Shown here one piece after another: positions 1-6,253 of a DNA stretch of 6,605 bases. Position 1 is the first letter of the stretch. Each line of letters opens with the position of its first letter. The DNA lies in the NCBI GenBank assembly GCA_030424955.1, contig JAUHVS010000336.1:1-6605 (forward strand), in the 5' to 3' direction. The notes under the pieces were generated by a model. It was not told where the DNA came from and ran no database searches. It saw only the letters and a program-made list of their open reading frames with translations. Source of the stretch: a bacterium (GTDB lineage Bacteria; Myxococcota_A; Bradymonadia; UBA7976; UBA1532). A program made the position numbers and the translations under genes.

Positions 1-526
1 CCCCTTCATGGTGGTCGCGACGCAGAACCCGCTGGAGCAGGAGGGCGTGTATCCCCTGCCCGAGGCCCAGGTCGACCGGTTCCTGCTCAAGCTGCAGATG
101 GACTACCCGGACGAGGCGGCCGAGGCGCGCATGCTGGCCGCCCACGACCAGCCCCCCGCGGCGGTGACGCCGCTCCTCGACGACGCCCAGGTGCTCTCGT
201 TGCGGGCGCAGGCCAGCGCCGTTCAGGTGTCGCCCGCGCTCCGCGCCTACATCGTGGCCCTGGCCCGCGCCACCCGCCGCCACCCCGCCGTCGCCCTGGG
301 CGCCAGCCCCCGCGCGGCCCTCGGCCTGATGCGCGCGAGCAAGGCCCACGCGCTGCTCGACGGGCGCCGCTTCGTGCTGCCCGACGACGTGCGCGCCCTC
401 GCGCTGCCGGCGTGGGGGCACCGGGTGATCATCAGCCCCGAGGCCGAGCTGGACGGCGTGGACGGCGCGAAGGTGATCCGCGCGACCCTCGAGAGCGTGC
501 CCTACCAGGGGCCCGCCGACCGGTGA
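1..526 (+). CDS. MoxR-family AAA+ ATPase, C-terminal part (5' end outside window)
   Basis: The reading frame is open from base 2, so the start lies upstream; the ATG at 8 is internal. About 174 residues are visible, roughly half of a usual MoxR ATPase. Walker A and B lie outside the window. What is seen begins at sensor 1 (ATQNP), runs through the family-typical EQEGVYPLPEAQVDRF stretch with its arginine-finger region, and ends with the helical lid carrying the sensor-2 segment (SPRAALGLMRASKAHAL) and LPDDVRALALPAWGHR. MoxR ATPases are cytoplasmic chaperone-like AAA+ proteins that act on partners with vWA domains. The partner here is very likely the DUF58 protein that follows, whose GTG start overlaps this stop codon (GTGA), implying translational coupling. 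Family assignment is secure; the substrate process is unknown. Confidence 0.93.
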   Translation, partial: PFMVVATQNPLEQEGVYPLPEAQVDRFLLKLQMDYPDEAAEARMLAAHDQPPAAVTPLLDDAQVLSLRAQASAVQVSPALRAYIVALARATRRHPAVALGASPRAALGLMRASKAHALLDGRRFVLPDDVRALALPAWGHRVIISPEAELDGVDGAKVIRATLESVPYQGPADR

Positions 527-2133
527 GCCTCGCCGCCTCTCCCTCGCCAGCAGACGCACCGCCCGAGCGCCTGGCCGCCGCCCCCGAGCCCACGCGCCGT
601 GGCGGCCGCCCCGATCCGCTCAGCGTCGGGGTCCGGCTGCGCACACCGGGCCGGCTCCTGCTGGCGGGCGCCAGCGTCGCCCTGGCCGCCGCAGTGGTCC
701 GTGGGGCGCCGGCGCTCGCTGCCTGGTCTGCGGTGGTCCTGGCGATCCTGAGCGTCGCGCGCCTGGCCCTGGCGAACCGCCTGGCCCAGGCCGCGGATCT
801 GCGCTTCACCCTCGCGCTGCCGGCTGGACCCATCGGGCGCCGTGGTCGACCCCTGCCCGTCCGGCTCGGCGTCACCCGCCGCCGCGAAGGCCCTCCGCTG
901 CCCTGCGTGCTGGCCCTGCGCTGCAGCGGTGGGCCTGCCGGCCGCGGGCCCCGCTCGATCGTCGCCCCCGGCCAGAGCGAGGCGCACCTGACGCTCAGCC
1001 TGGCGTTCCCGAGCGTCGGGCACTGGCGCGTGTTGGGGGTGGAGCTCTCGCTGCGCGACCCCTTCGGGCTCTTCGACGCCTGGGGCTATGCGCCGGGCGA
1101 GCACGGCCTCACGGTTCACCCTTCGCCCCGCCCGCGCGCGCCCCGAGGCCCACGCCCCCGCGGCGCCCAGCGCACACAGCCGGGTCGCCACCCGGCGGGG
1201 CATGAGGGCGACGGCGTCGAGCTGCGTGAGCTGCGCGACTACGTCCCCGGCGACCCCCTGCGCGCCATCGCCTGGCACGCCACCGCGCGCCGCCGCACCC
1301 CCGTGGTCAGCGCCCGCGAGGCCGAGACCCGCCGCCGTGTGCAGCTGCTCATCGACATGGGGCCCATGGCCAGGGCCGGCCAGCCGGGGCAGGCCCCACT
1401 GGATGCCGCCATCGACGCCTGCGCCGACGCGCTGCACACCCTGCGCCACGACCGCGTGGGGCTCACCAGCTTCGACCACCGGGTCTACGGGCACCTGAAA
1501 CCCGGCGCAGGGCCTGGTCACCGGCGCCGGCTGCTGGCCCACCTGCTCGATCTCACCCACGTGATCGACGCCGATCTCACCGCCATCACCCGGGGCGAGC
1601 TCACCTGGCGCGTGGCGCGGTTCCTTCAAGTGCAGGACGGCGTCGCGTTGACCCAGAGCGGGCGCCTGAGCCGCACCGCGCGCCGCAGCCTGGTCGATCC
1701 CCTGGGTGAGCAGTTTGACGCTGGCCACGTCTTCGCCGCGGTCACCCGACACCTGGCCCAGGACCGCAGCCGCGGCCACGCCGCGCTCCACGGCAAGGCC
1801 CGCCCGGCCGACGATCTGCTCGAAGCCCGTCTGCGGGTGTTCTGCGCCTTGAGGGGCCTGACGCTGCCCTACCGGCTGTCGGGCCCGGTGGACGCCCAAG
1901 AGCAGGGCATCCACGCGGCCGTCCTCGCGGCCTTGGGCCCCGGGGGACCGGACGAGGTGTGGATCTACAGTGATCTGCGGGGCGTGTCGGCCGACGGCCC
2001 CGCCCGCCGCGCCCTGGCCTTGGCCAGCGCCCGCAAGCGGCGGATCCGCGTGCTCACCTCGGCGCCGCTGTCACCCCCCGCGCAGGCCGCCCTCCGCGGC
2101 CTCGGCGCGCAGGTCAGTCGCCTCGCTCCTTGA
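523..2133 (+). CDS. DUF58 (vWA-like) membrane protein, MoxR partner
   Basis: With the GTG at 523 as start the protein has 536 residues. The GTG overlaps the upstream TGA by 4 nt, and a weak AGGGG lies at 507-511; the frame also stays open upstream inside the ATPase gene, but that is overlap. Residues 1-44 are Pro/Arg-rich and probably cytoplasmic. Two hydrophobic segments follow at about 45-60 and 62-79. Next comes a beta-rich region, and then the DUF58 signature ELRELRDYVPGDPLRAIAWH at 233-252. The vWA-like domain begins near 274 (VQLLIDMG), with DRVGLTSFDHRVYG behind it and a last strand DEVWIYSDLRG near the C terminus. About 100 residues sit between the usual DUF58 core and that strand, giving a long form of the family. 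The metal site is degenerate: D278-M-G-P-M replaces DxSxS. MoxR-DUF58 pairs are associated with envelope or stress functions, but the precise role is unknown. The 3' end overlaps the convergent sigma-54 regulator gene. Confidence 0.88.
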   Translation: MSLAASPSPADAPPERLAAAPEPTRRGGRPDPLSVGVRLRTPGRLLLAGASVALAAAVVRGAPALAAWSAVVLAILSVARLALANRLAQAADLRFTLALPAGPIGRRGRPLPVRLGVTRRREGPPLPCVLALRCSGGPAGRGPRSIVAPGQSEAHLTLSLAFPSVGHWRVLGVELSLRDPFGLFDAWGYAPGEHGLTVHPSPRPRAPRGPRPRGAQRTQPGRHPAGHEGDGVELRELRDYVPGDPLRAIAWHATARRRTPVVSAREAETRRRVQLLIDMGPMARAGQPGQAPLDAAIDACADALHTLRHDRVGLTSFDHRVYGHLKPGAGPGHRRRLLAHLLDLTHVIDADLTAITRGELTWRVARFLQVQDGVALTQSGRLSRTARRSLVDPLGEQFDAGHVFAAVTRHLAQDRSRGHAALHGKARPADDLLEARLRVFCALRGLTLPYRLSGPVDAQEQGIHAAVLAALGPGGPDEVWIYSDLRGVSADGPARRALALASARKRRIRVLTSAPLSPPAQAALRGLGAQVSRLAP

Positions 2134-3667
2134 GCTTGCGCAGCAGCGTGTTGCGGCCGATCCCCAGCACCCGCGCCGCCTGGCTCCGGTTCCCGTCACA
2201 GCGGGCCAGCACGAACTCGATGTAGGCCAGCTCCACCTCTTGCAGCGTGCCCGGCGCCGCCGAGAACCAGCCCTCTGGGATCGCGGCGCTCGACGCCACC
2301 GCCTGCCCCTCGGCCGCGGGGGTCGGCTGCCCCACAGACGGGAGCAGATCCACCGTGACCTGCGGGCTCGGGCTCAACACCACGGCCGACTCGATGGCGT
2401 GCTCCAGCTCCCGCACGTTGCCGGGCCAGCCATGGCCGTGCAGGGCGAGCCGCGCCTCGGGCGTCAACGCAAGATCAGGGCGCCCGTGCCGCTGGGCGCA
2501 CTCGAAGAAGAAGTGATCGATGAGCCGATCCAGGTCGGCGGCGCCCCGGGCCCGCAGCGGCGGCACGTCGATCTGCACCACCCGCAGCCGATAGTAGAGG
2601 TCCTGCCGAAAGCGCCCCTCGGCGACCTCCGCCTCCAGATCGCGGTGCGTCGCGCAGACGAAGCGCACGTCCACCTGCTGCGGCTGGGTCCCGCCCACCC
2701 GCAGGAACGCGCGGTCCTGAAGCAGCCGCAGCAGCTTGCCCTGCACCGTCAGCGGCAGCTCGCCCACCTCGTCCAGGAACAGCGTGCCCCCGCGGGCCTG
2801 GTCCACCTTGCCGGTCGTCGCGCGATCCGCCCCGGTGAACGCCCCGCGCTCGTGGCCGAACAGCTCGTTCTCGATGAGCTGCGCTGGCAGCGCCGCGCAG
2901 TCCACCTTCACGAAGGCGCGGGCCCGACGGGGCGAGTTCACGTGGACGGCCCGGGCCAGCACCTCTTTGCCTGTGCCGCTCTCGCCGCGCACCAGCACCG
3001 TGGCGTTGGTGCGCGCCGCGCGGGCGATGCGACGGAACACGTCGAGCATCGCGGGGGACTCACCCACGATGTGGTTGTAGCGAAACTCCAGCGGCCGCGG
3101 GCTCTCGGGCCGCAGCTGGCTCGCCAGGCTGGTGCGCGTCAGCGCCTCGGCCAGCTCGGCAGCGAGCCCTGACAGCCGCACCAGGTCGTCGGCCGTGAAG
3201 CACCCGCCCAGCTTGTTGAGCACCTGCAAGACGGCGATGACCGAGCCCTGGGCGCCGCGCACCGGCACCGCCAGCACGCTGCGGGTGTGATAGCCGGTCA
3301 GCGAGTCCACCCGCTCTGAGAAGCGCGGATCGCTCTCGTCATCGGGCATCGAGATCGCCTGCCCTGTCGCCGCCACTGTGCCCGCGATCCCCTCGCCCAG
3401 GCGCAGGCGAATCTCGGCGAGCTCGGGCAGGTGGGCCACGCGGCTCACGAGCTCACTGCGGGCGTGATCCACCAGGTAGAGCGTCCCCCGATCCGCGTCG
3501 AGCAGCTCCACCACTTCGTCGACGACCTGCTGGAGGGCGGCCTCCAGGTCCACCTGGTCCTGGCCGAGGGTCTTCAGGGTGCGCAGGGCCAAAGCGAACG
3601 ACCTCCCAGGGCGCGCACGTCGCGGCCGCCCAGCGCGAGGGTAGGCCCCAGCCACCGCGGCGGTCAA
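2114..3667 (-). CDS. GAF-domain sigma-54-dependent transcriptional activator (AAA+, Fis HTH)
   Basis: Using the TTG at 3667, which overlaps the upstream TGA by 4 nt, the protein has 517 residues; a GTG at 3655 or TTG at 3592 are alternatives. The frame is open up to 3934, but that lies inside the metallo-hydrolase gene. A GAF domain covers about 32-181, of the phosphodiesterase-like type, with an NKFDE-like pattern N141-K142, F147, D151. The sigma-54 interaction AAA+ domain follows: Walker A GESGTGKE (228-235), the sigma-54 contact loop GAFTGA (275-280), Walker B GGTLFLDE (293-300), arginine fingers in RQDLYYRL (354-361) and sensor 2 GWPGNVREL (413-421). A Fis-type helix-turn-helix ends the protein (RSQAARVLGIGRNTLLRKL, about 494-512). 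There is no receiver domain, so activity is probably set by a small ligand in the GAF domain. It is expected to drive open-complex formation at -24/-12 promoters, possibly its own at 4534-4549. Codon use in the first 25 or so codons is unlike the rest. Confidence 0.93.
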   Translation of the reverse strand: MTAAVAGAYPRAGRPRRARPGRSFALALRTLKTLGQDQVDLEAALQQVVDEVVELLDADRGTLYLVDHARSELVSRVAHLPELAEIRLRLGEGIAGTVAATGQAISMPDDESDPRFSERVDSLTGYHTRSVLAVPVRGAQGSVIAVLQVLNKLGGCFTADDLVRLSGLAAELAEALTRTSLASQLRPESPRPLEFRYNHIVGESPAMLDVFRRIARAARTNATVLVRGESGTGKEVLARAVHVNSPRRARAFVKVDCAALPAQLIENELFGHERGAFTGADRATTGKVDQARGGTLFLDEVGELPLTVQGKLLRLLQDRAFLRVGGTQPQQVDVRFVCATHRDLEAEVAEGRFRQDLYYRLRVVQIDVPPLRARGAADLDRLIDHFFFECAQRHGRPDLALTPEARLALHGHGWPGNVRELEHAIESAVVLSPSPQVTVDLLPSVGQPTPAAEGQAVASSAAIPEGWFSAAPGTLQEVELAYIEFVLARCDGNRSQAARVLGIGRNTLLRKLKERGD

Positions 3668-4485
3668 AGGACCACCCGGAGGCCTTCGCGGGCCGCAAAG
3701 CTGTCGGCGAAGGCGGCTTGCGCCTGCGCCTCGAGCGCGTCCACTGCCCAATCGGCGCGCGCCGGATCGTGATGAAACAGCGCCAGCCGTTTGACCCGGG
3801 CAGCCTGGGCGAGCGCCGTCGCCTCCTGCCAGCTCGAGTGCCCCCAGCCGGTCCGGGCCGGGCCGCCCGCCTCCCCGGCGTACTCGGCCCAGGTGTACTG
3901 GGCGTCCTGGATGAGCAGGTCCGCGCCCTCGCACAGGCGCACGAAGCGCCGGTCCTGGCGCCCGCCGTGCTCGGTGTCCGTGGCGAACACGAGCGACGCG
4001 CCGCCCGCCTCGACCCGATACACCACCACCCCATCGGGGTGATGCTGGTCCAGGGGGGTGATGCGAAAGGGCCCGACCTCAAAGACATCGTCGAGCCGCA
4101 CGTCGCGAAAGCAGCGCGCCCCCACGAGCCGATCCAGCGTGATCGGGAACTGCGGCGGGCGCATCTGCACCGCCAAGGCCTCCTGCAGCGTGCCCGAGTC
4201 GCGCTGGGGGCCGATGAACGTCAGCGCGCTGTCGGGGTGGAGCGCGGGGGCGAAGAAGGGCACCCCCTGGATGTGATCCCAGTGCAGGTGGCTGAAGAGC
4301 AGCGTGGCCTTCATGGGCGCGAAGCCGTGCGCGGCCCCCAGCGCCTGCAAGCCCGTGCCCCCGTCCAGGATCAGCCGATGCCCTGCGTGCTCCACCTCGA
4401 CGCACGTGGTGTTGCCGCCCGTCCGCATGAACGCGGCCCCGCTGACGGCGATGCTCCCTCGGACGCCCCAGAACTTGACCTGCAT
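3664..4485 (-). CDS. MBL-fold metallo-hydrolase
   Basis: The start is the ATG at 4485, giving 273 residues, because GGAGG (4494-4498) sits 8 nt upstream and the family-typical N terminus MQVKFWGVRGSIAVSG begins there; the frame is open to 4533 but without support. The metallo-beta-lactamase fold shows LILDGGTG, then the metal-binding SHLHWDH (H66, H68, D70, H71), the QHHPDG histidine region (138-139), ATDTEH with bridging D160, and a late FHHDP (228-230). IQDAQYTWAEY and GWGHSSWQE are also typical of this COG1235-like family. All expected di-metal ligands appear present, so a hydrolase is likely. Some relatives are annotated as phosphodiesterases, but the substrate cannot be read from sequence. 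No signal peptide is visible, so it is cytoplasmic. It is coupled by TTGA overlap to the sigma-54 activator gene. Confidence 0.9.
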   Translation of the reverse strand: MQVKFWGVRGSIAVSGAAFMRTGGNTTCVEVEHAGHRLILDGGTGLQALGAAHGFAPMKATLLFSHLHWDHIQGVPFFAPALHPDSALTFIGPQRDSGTLQEALAVQMRPPQFPITLDRLVGARCFRDVRLDDVFEVGPFRITPLDQHHPDGVVVYRVEAGGASLVFATDTEHGGRQDRRFVRLCEGADLLIQDAQYTWAEYAGEAGGPARTGWGHSSWQEATALAQAARVKRLALFHHDPARADWAVDALEAQAQAAFADSFAAREGLRVVL

Positions 4486-4493
4486 CGCGTGTA

Positions 4494-4498
4494 CCTCC
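4494..4498 (-). promoter_or_regulatory. Ribosome binding site of the MBL hydrolase (decides its start)
   Basis: Minus-strand GGAGG lies 8 nt before the ATG at 4485. It supports that start over the upstream in-frame ATG at 4533, which would also lie upstream of the transcription start predicted from the -24/-12 site. Confidence 0.75.
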
Positions 4499-4500
4499 AA

Positions 4501-4522
4501 CCGAGCCACCCCGTGGGCTCGG
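4501..4522 (-). repeat. 7-bp perfect inverted repeat in the 5' leader of the MBL operon
   Basis: CCGAGCC (4501-4507) and GGCTCGG (4516-4522) form a 7-bp stem with an 8-nt loop. If transcription begins near 4523, as the -24/-12 match predicts, the mRNA would start with this hairpin, which ends two bases before the GGAGG ribosome site. It could stabilise the 5' end, influence translation, or be a protein-binding site on DNA. The repeat is seen directly; the role is inference. Confidence 0.45.
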
Positions 4523-4533
4523 GTCAGGCACAC

Positions 4534-4549
4534 AGCACAGGCCGGGCCA
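4534..4549 (-). promoter_or_regulatory. Candidate sigma-54 (-24/-12) promoter of the MBL/sigma-54 activator operon
   Basis: On the minus strand TGGCCCGGCCTGTGCT matches TGGCACG-N4-TTGCW at 10 of 12 informative positions. The invariant GG and GC are present with the required 10 bases between them. The predicted start is near 4523, giving a 38-nt leader before the ATG at 4485. The operon it would serve encodes a sigma-54 activator, and a perfect IHF consensus lies just upstream. In GC-rich DNA such matches arise by chance more often than usual. Confidence 0.45.
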
Positions 4550-4567
4550 ACGACACGAATGCAGTTA

Positions 4568-4580
4568 AATCAATGCGTTA
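4568..4580. promoter_or_regulatory. Candidate IHF binding site
   Basis: AATCAATGCGTTA matches the IHF consensus WATCAANNNNTTR at every informative base. It lies in the most AT-rich patch of the window, centred about 51 bp upstream of the predicted sigma-54 start. IHF commonly bends DNA at such positions so that an enhancer-bound activator can reach sigma-54 polymerase. An AT-rich match in such a GC-rich sequence is unlikely by chance. Actual IHF binding is inferred. Confidence 0.45.
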
Positions 4581-4585
4581 GACCC

Positions 4586-4603
4586 ATGCCTGACCAGCGG
4601 CAT
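4586..4603. repeat. Inverted repeat, possible activator (UAS) site
   Basis: ATGCC (4586-4590) and GGCAT (4599-4603) form a short inverted repeat with an 8-nt spacer, centred about 71 bp upstream of the predicted sigma-54 start. It overlaps a 9-mer (TGCCTGACC, 4587-4595) whose exact inverted copy is at 4522-4530. Fis-type activators bind dyad-symmetric enhancers, so this is a candidate site. The dyad is short and the assignment is weak. Confidence 0.25.
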
Positions 4604-4661
4604 CGGCGAGACGATCCAAAACGGGGCAGGTCCCTGCGCCAGAACGGATCACTGGATCAAC

Positions 4662-4683
4662 CCTGGGGCAGGGCGACCCCAGG
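4662..4683 (-). repeat. Hairpin just after the PilZ gene, possible terminator without U-tract
   Basis: CCTGGGG (4662-4668) and CCCCAGG (4677-4683) form a perfect 7-bp GC stem with an 8-nt loop, starting 4 bases past the PilZ stop on the minus strand. The position suits a 3' end hairpin separating the PilZ gene from the MBL operon. No T-run follows, so it is not a standard intrinsic terminator. Confidence 0.35.
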
Positions 4684-4687
4684 TGGT

Positions 4688-5008
4688 TCAGGCCGGGAGG
4701 CTCGCGGCGAAGAGGGCCCGCGTGTCGCGCACACCGGGCGCGAAGGCGATGCCCACGCCGCGCTCGCCACCCGCCCGACGAAACCGCCGCACCACCTCAC
4801 CCTTCATGAGGGTCATGCGCTGCGCGCCCCGCCCGTCGGCGATGGGCACGAAGACCTGGACCGCCTGCCCCACCCGCAGCCGGGCCCCGCTGGTGAGCGA
4901 CACACCGCTCGCGCTGGCGTCCACCACCCGCTCCTCGCGACAGCGACCGTCATACGTCACATAGGCCAGCGCGCTCAGGGGCACGCGCGGCTGATGCCGT
5001 CGATCCAT
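4688..5008 (-). CDS. Single-domain PilZ protein (c-di-GMP receptor type)
   Basis: The protein has 106 residues and is essentially one PilZ domain. Both c-di-GMP contact motifs are present: RxxxR near the N terminus (R4-H-Q-P-R8) and DxSxxG (D30-A-S-A-S-G35). The remainder alternates beta strands (VGQAVQVFVPI, KGEVVRRF, GVGIAF) as in the PilZ barrel. The start is the ATG at 5008, with minus-strand GGAGG (5014-5018) 5 nt upstream. There is no output domain, membrane segment or signal peptide, so it probably acts in the cytoplasm by binding a partner such as a motility, polysaccharide or regulatory protein. It lies 75 bp downstream of def on the same strand, with a candidate promoter of its own in the gap, so it may be transcribed separately. 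Binding of c-di-GMP is inferred from intact motifs. Confidence 0.88.
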   Translation of the reverse strand: MDRRHQPRVPLSALAYVTYDGRCREERVVDASASGVSLTSGARLRVGQAVQVFVPIADGRGAQRMTLMKGEVVRRFRRAGGERGVGIAFAPGVRDTRALFAASLPA

Positions 5009-5040
5009 GGGACCCTCCGAGACTCCGCAGGTTGTCCTAC

Positions 5041-5068
5041 ATCATCCCACACGGCGCCCCGAGGTCAA
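5041..5068 (-). promoter_or_regulatory. Candidate sigma-70-type promoter of the PilZ gene
   Basis: On the minus strand TTGACC (5063-5068, 5/6 to TTGACA) is followed after 16 nt by GATGAT (5041-5046, 4/6 to TATAAT). The predicted start is near 5034, leaving a leader of about 25 nt before the ATG at 5008. The spacer is slightly short and the -10 imperfect. It would allow expression apart from def. Confidence 0.35.
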
Positions 5069-5083
5069 CTTCACGCCCTCGGC

Positions 5084-5620
5084 TCAGCCGGGGTCCTTGC
5101 TCAGCGCCTTCTGGTTGCGCTCGTGCTTCTTGAGCGCACGGCGCTTCTGCAGGTGACTGACGTGATCGATCATCACCACCCCGTCGAGGTGGTCGATCTC
5201 GTGCAGGATGGCGCGGGCGCCCAGGCCCTCCCCCTCCAGCTCGAAGACCTCGCCGCTCGCGTCCTGTGCGCGGATCCGCACCTTCTCGGGGCGCGCGACC
5301 TGGATGAACACGCCGGGGAACGACAGGCAGCCCTCTTCGCCCACAACGGTGCGCTCGGAGGCCCACACCACCTCGGGGTTGATGATGACGAGGTTGGGCT
5401 TGCCGCGCCCGTCGTCCCCGTCAATGGCGAAGGGATCCAGGATGAGCAGGCGCGCGTCGCGGCCCACCTGGGTGGCCGCGAGGCCCACGCCGTCCTCGGC
5501 CGCCATGGTCTCTTCCATGTCGGCCACGAAGCCCTTCAGCGCCTCGTCAAACACCGTCACCGCCTCGGCGCGCTTGCGCAGGAACGGGTTCGGATACGCC
5601 AACACCTCAAGTACGGCCAT
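5084..5620 (-). CDS. def: Peptide deformylase
   Basis: This enzyme removes the N-formyl group from the initiator methionine of nascent proteins at the ribosome. All three signature motifs are intact: motif I GVGLAATQ (44-51), motif II EEGCLSFPG with metal ligand C98, and motif III HEIDH with ligands H140 and H144 and catalytic E141. Its 178 residues fit the usual 165-200. The start ATG at 5620 has minus-strand AGGAG (5626-5630) 5 nt upstream, and MAVLEVLAYPNPFLRKRA is a normal N terminus for the family. The C-terminal tail after motif III is Lys/Arg-rich (QKRRALKKHERNQKALSK), suited to ribosome contact. bcp lies 54 nt upstream on the same strand with no clear terminator between, so bcp-def co-transcription is likely. 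The usual neighbour fmt is not in the window. Confidence 0.97.
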   Translation of the reverse strand: MAVLEVLAYPNPFLRKRAEAVTVFDEALKGFVADMEETMAAEDGVGLAATQVGRDARLLILDPFAIDGDDGRGKPNLVIINPEVVWASERTVVGEEGCLSFPGVFIQVARPEKVRIRAQDASGEVFELEGEGLGARAILHEIDHLDGVVMIDHVSHLQKRRALKKHERNQKALSKDPG

Positions 5621-5674
5621 GCCTTCTCCTCTCGACCAGGCAGGCGGGAGCCTAGGGAGCGCCCCGCCGGGTGG

Positions 5675-6145
5675 TCAACCGTCCAGGGCCGCCAGCGCCT
5701 CGAGCACCGCGTCGGCGTGCCCCTTCACCCGCACCTTCGGCCAGATCTTGCGGACCACACCGGCCCCGTCGATGAGCACCGTCGTGCGGATCGCCCCCAC
5801 GCTCGTGCGCCCGTACATGGTCTTCTCGCCCCAGGCCCCGTACAGCTGGTGCACCTCGGCCTCGGCGTCGGTGAGCAGGGGGAAGTTGAGCGCCTGCTTC
5901 TCGCGGAAGTTCGCGTGGCGCTTGAGGCTGTCGCGGCTGACGCCCAAGACCACCGCGCCGTGGGCCTGCAGCCGCTCCATGCGGTCGCGGAAGTCGCACG
6001 CCTCGGTGGTGCAGCCGGGCGTGCTGTCCTTCGGGTAGAAGTAGAGCACCACGGGCTGACCCTTCAGGGCGCTCAGGGTGATGGGCCCGTCGGGCTCAGC
6101 CGGCAGGGTGAAGTCGGGGGCAGGCGTACCTTCTGTGATCGGCAT
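5675..6145 (-). CDS. bcp: Thioredoxin-dependent thiol peroxidase (BCP-type peroxiredoxin)
   Basis: This cytoplasmic peroxiredoxin reduces H2O2 and organic hydroperoxides using thioredoxin. The protein has 156 residues, the usual BCP length. The active-site stretch YPKDSTPGCTTEACDFRD holds peroxidatic C45 and the resolving C50 in the BCP 5-residue spacing. The fold markers APDFTLP, VVLYFYP, GVSRDS and FPLLTD follow in order. The start is the ATG at 6145, with minus-strand AAGGAG (6151-6156) 5 nt upstream. The frame stays open to 6373, but that extension is Arg/Pro/Ser-rich, unlike the family and without a ribosome site. It heads the minus-strand group bcp-def(-PilZ) and is divergent from the PHP gene. 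A hairpin followed by TTTT lies in its upstream region. Confidence 0.96.
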   Translation of the reverse strand: MPITEGTPAPDFTLPAEPDGPITLSALKGQPVVLYFYPKDSTPGCTTEACDFRDRMERLQAHGAVVLGVSRDSLKRHANFREKQALNFPLLTDAEAEVHQLYGAWGEKTMYGRTSVGAIRTTVLIDGAGVVRKIWPKVRVKGHADAVLEALAALDG

Positions 6146-6253
6146 GGGGGCTCCTTCATTCGGTGGACGTCGCCGACGCCGGCCCAGGCCGCAGAGCGGG
6201 CCCCAGGGCCGAGAACGCGGGAGAGATGCAGCCACCGCGATGGCCGGTTCGGC

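Noticed and set aside
502..1914. 470-codon minus-strand open frame opposite the DUF58 gene
   Set aside because: There is no recognisable motif and it is antisense to a well-supported gene. It is best explained as a high-GC shadow.
3668..3934. N-terminal extension of the sigma-54 activator to an ATG at 3934
   Set aside because: It lies wholly inside the MBL gene in another frame and is Arg/Gly/Pro-rich without domain character. The TTGA overlap start is more economical.
4624..4640. Second sigma-54-like site on the minus strand (TGGCGCAGGGACCTGCC)
   Set aside because: The gap between GG and GC is 11 rather than the invariant 10 bases.
5059..5082. Inverted repeat CCGAGG/CCTCGG just after the def stop as a terminator
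   Set aside because: It has only 6 bp with a 12-nt loop and no T-run on the minus strand, and it overlaps the candidate PilZ promoter -35.
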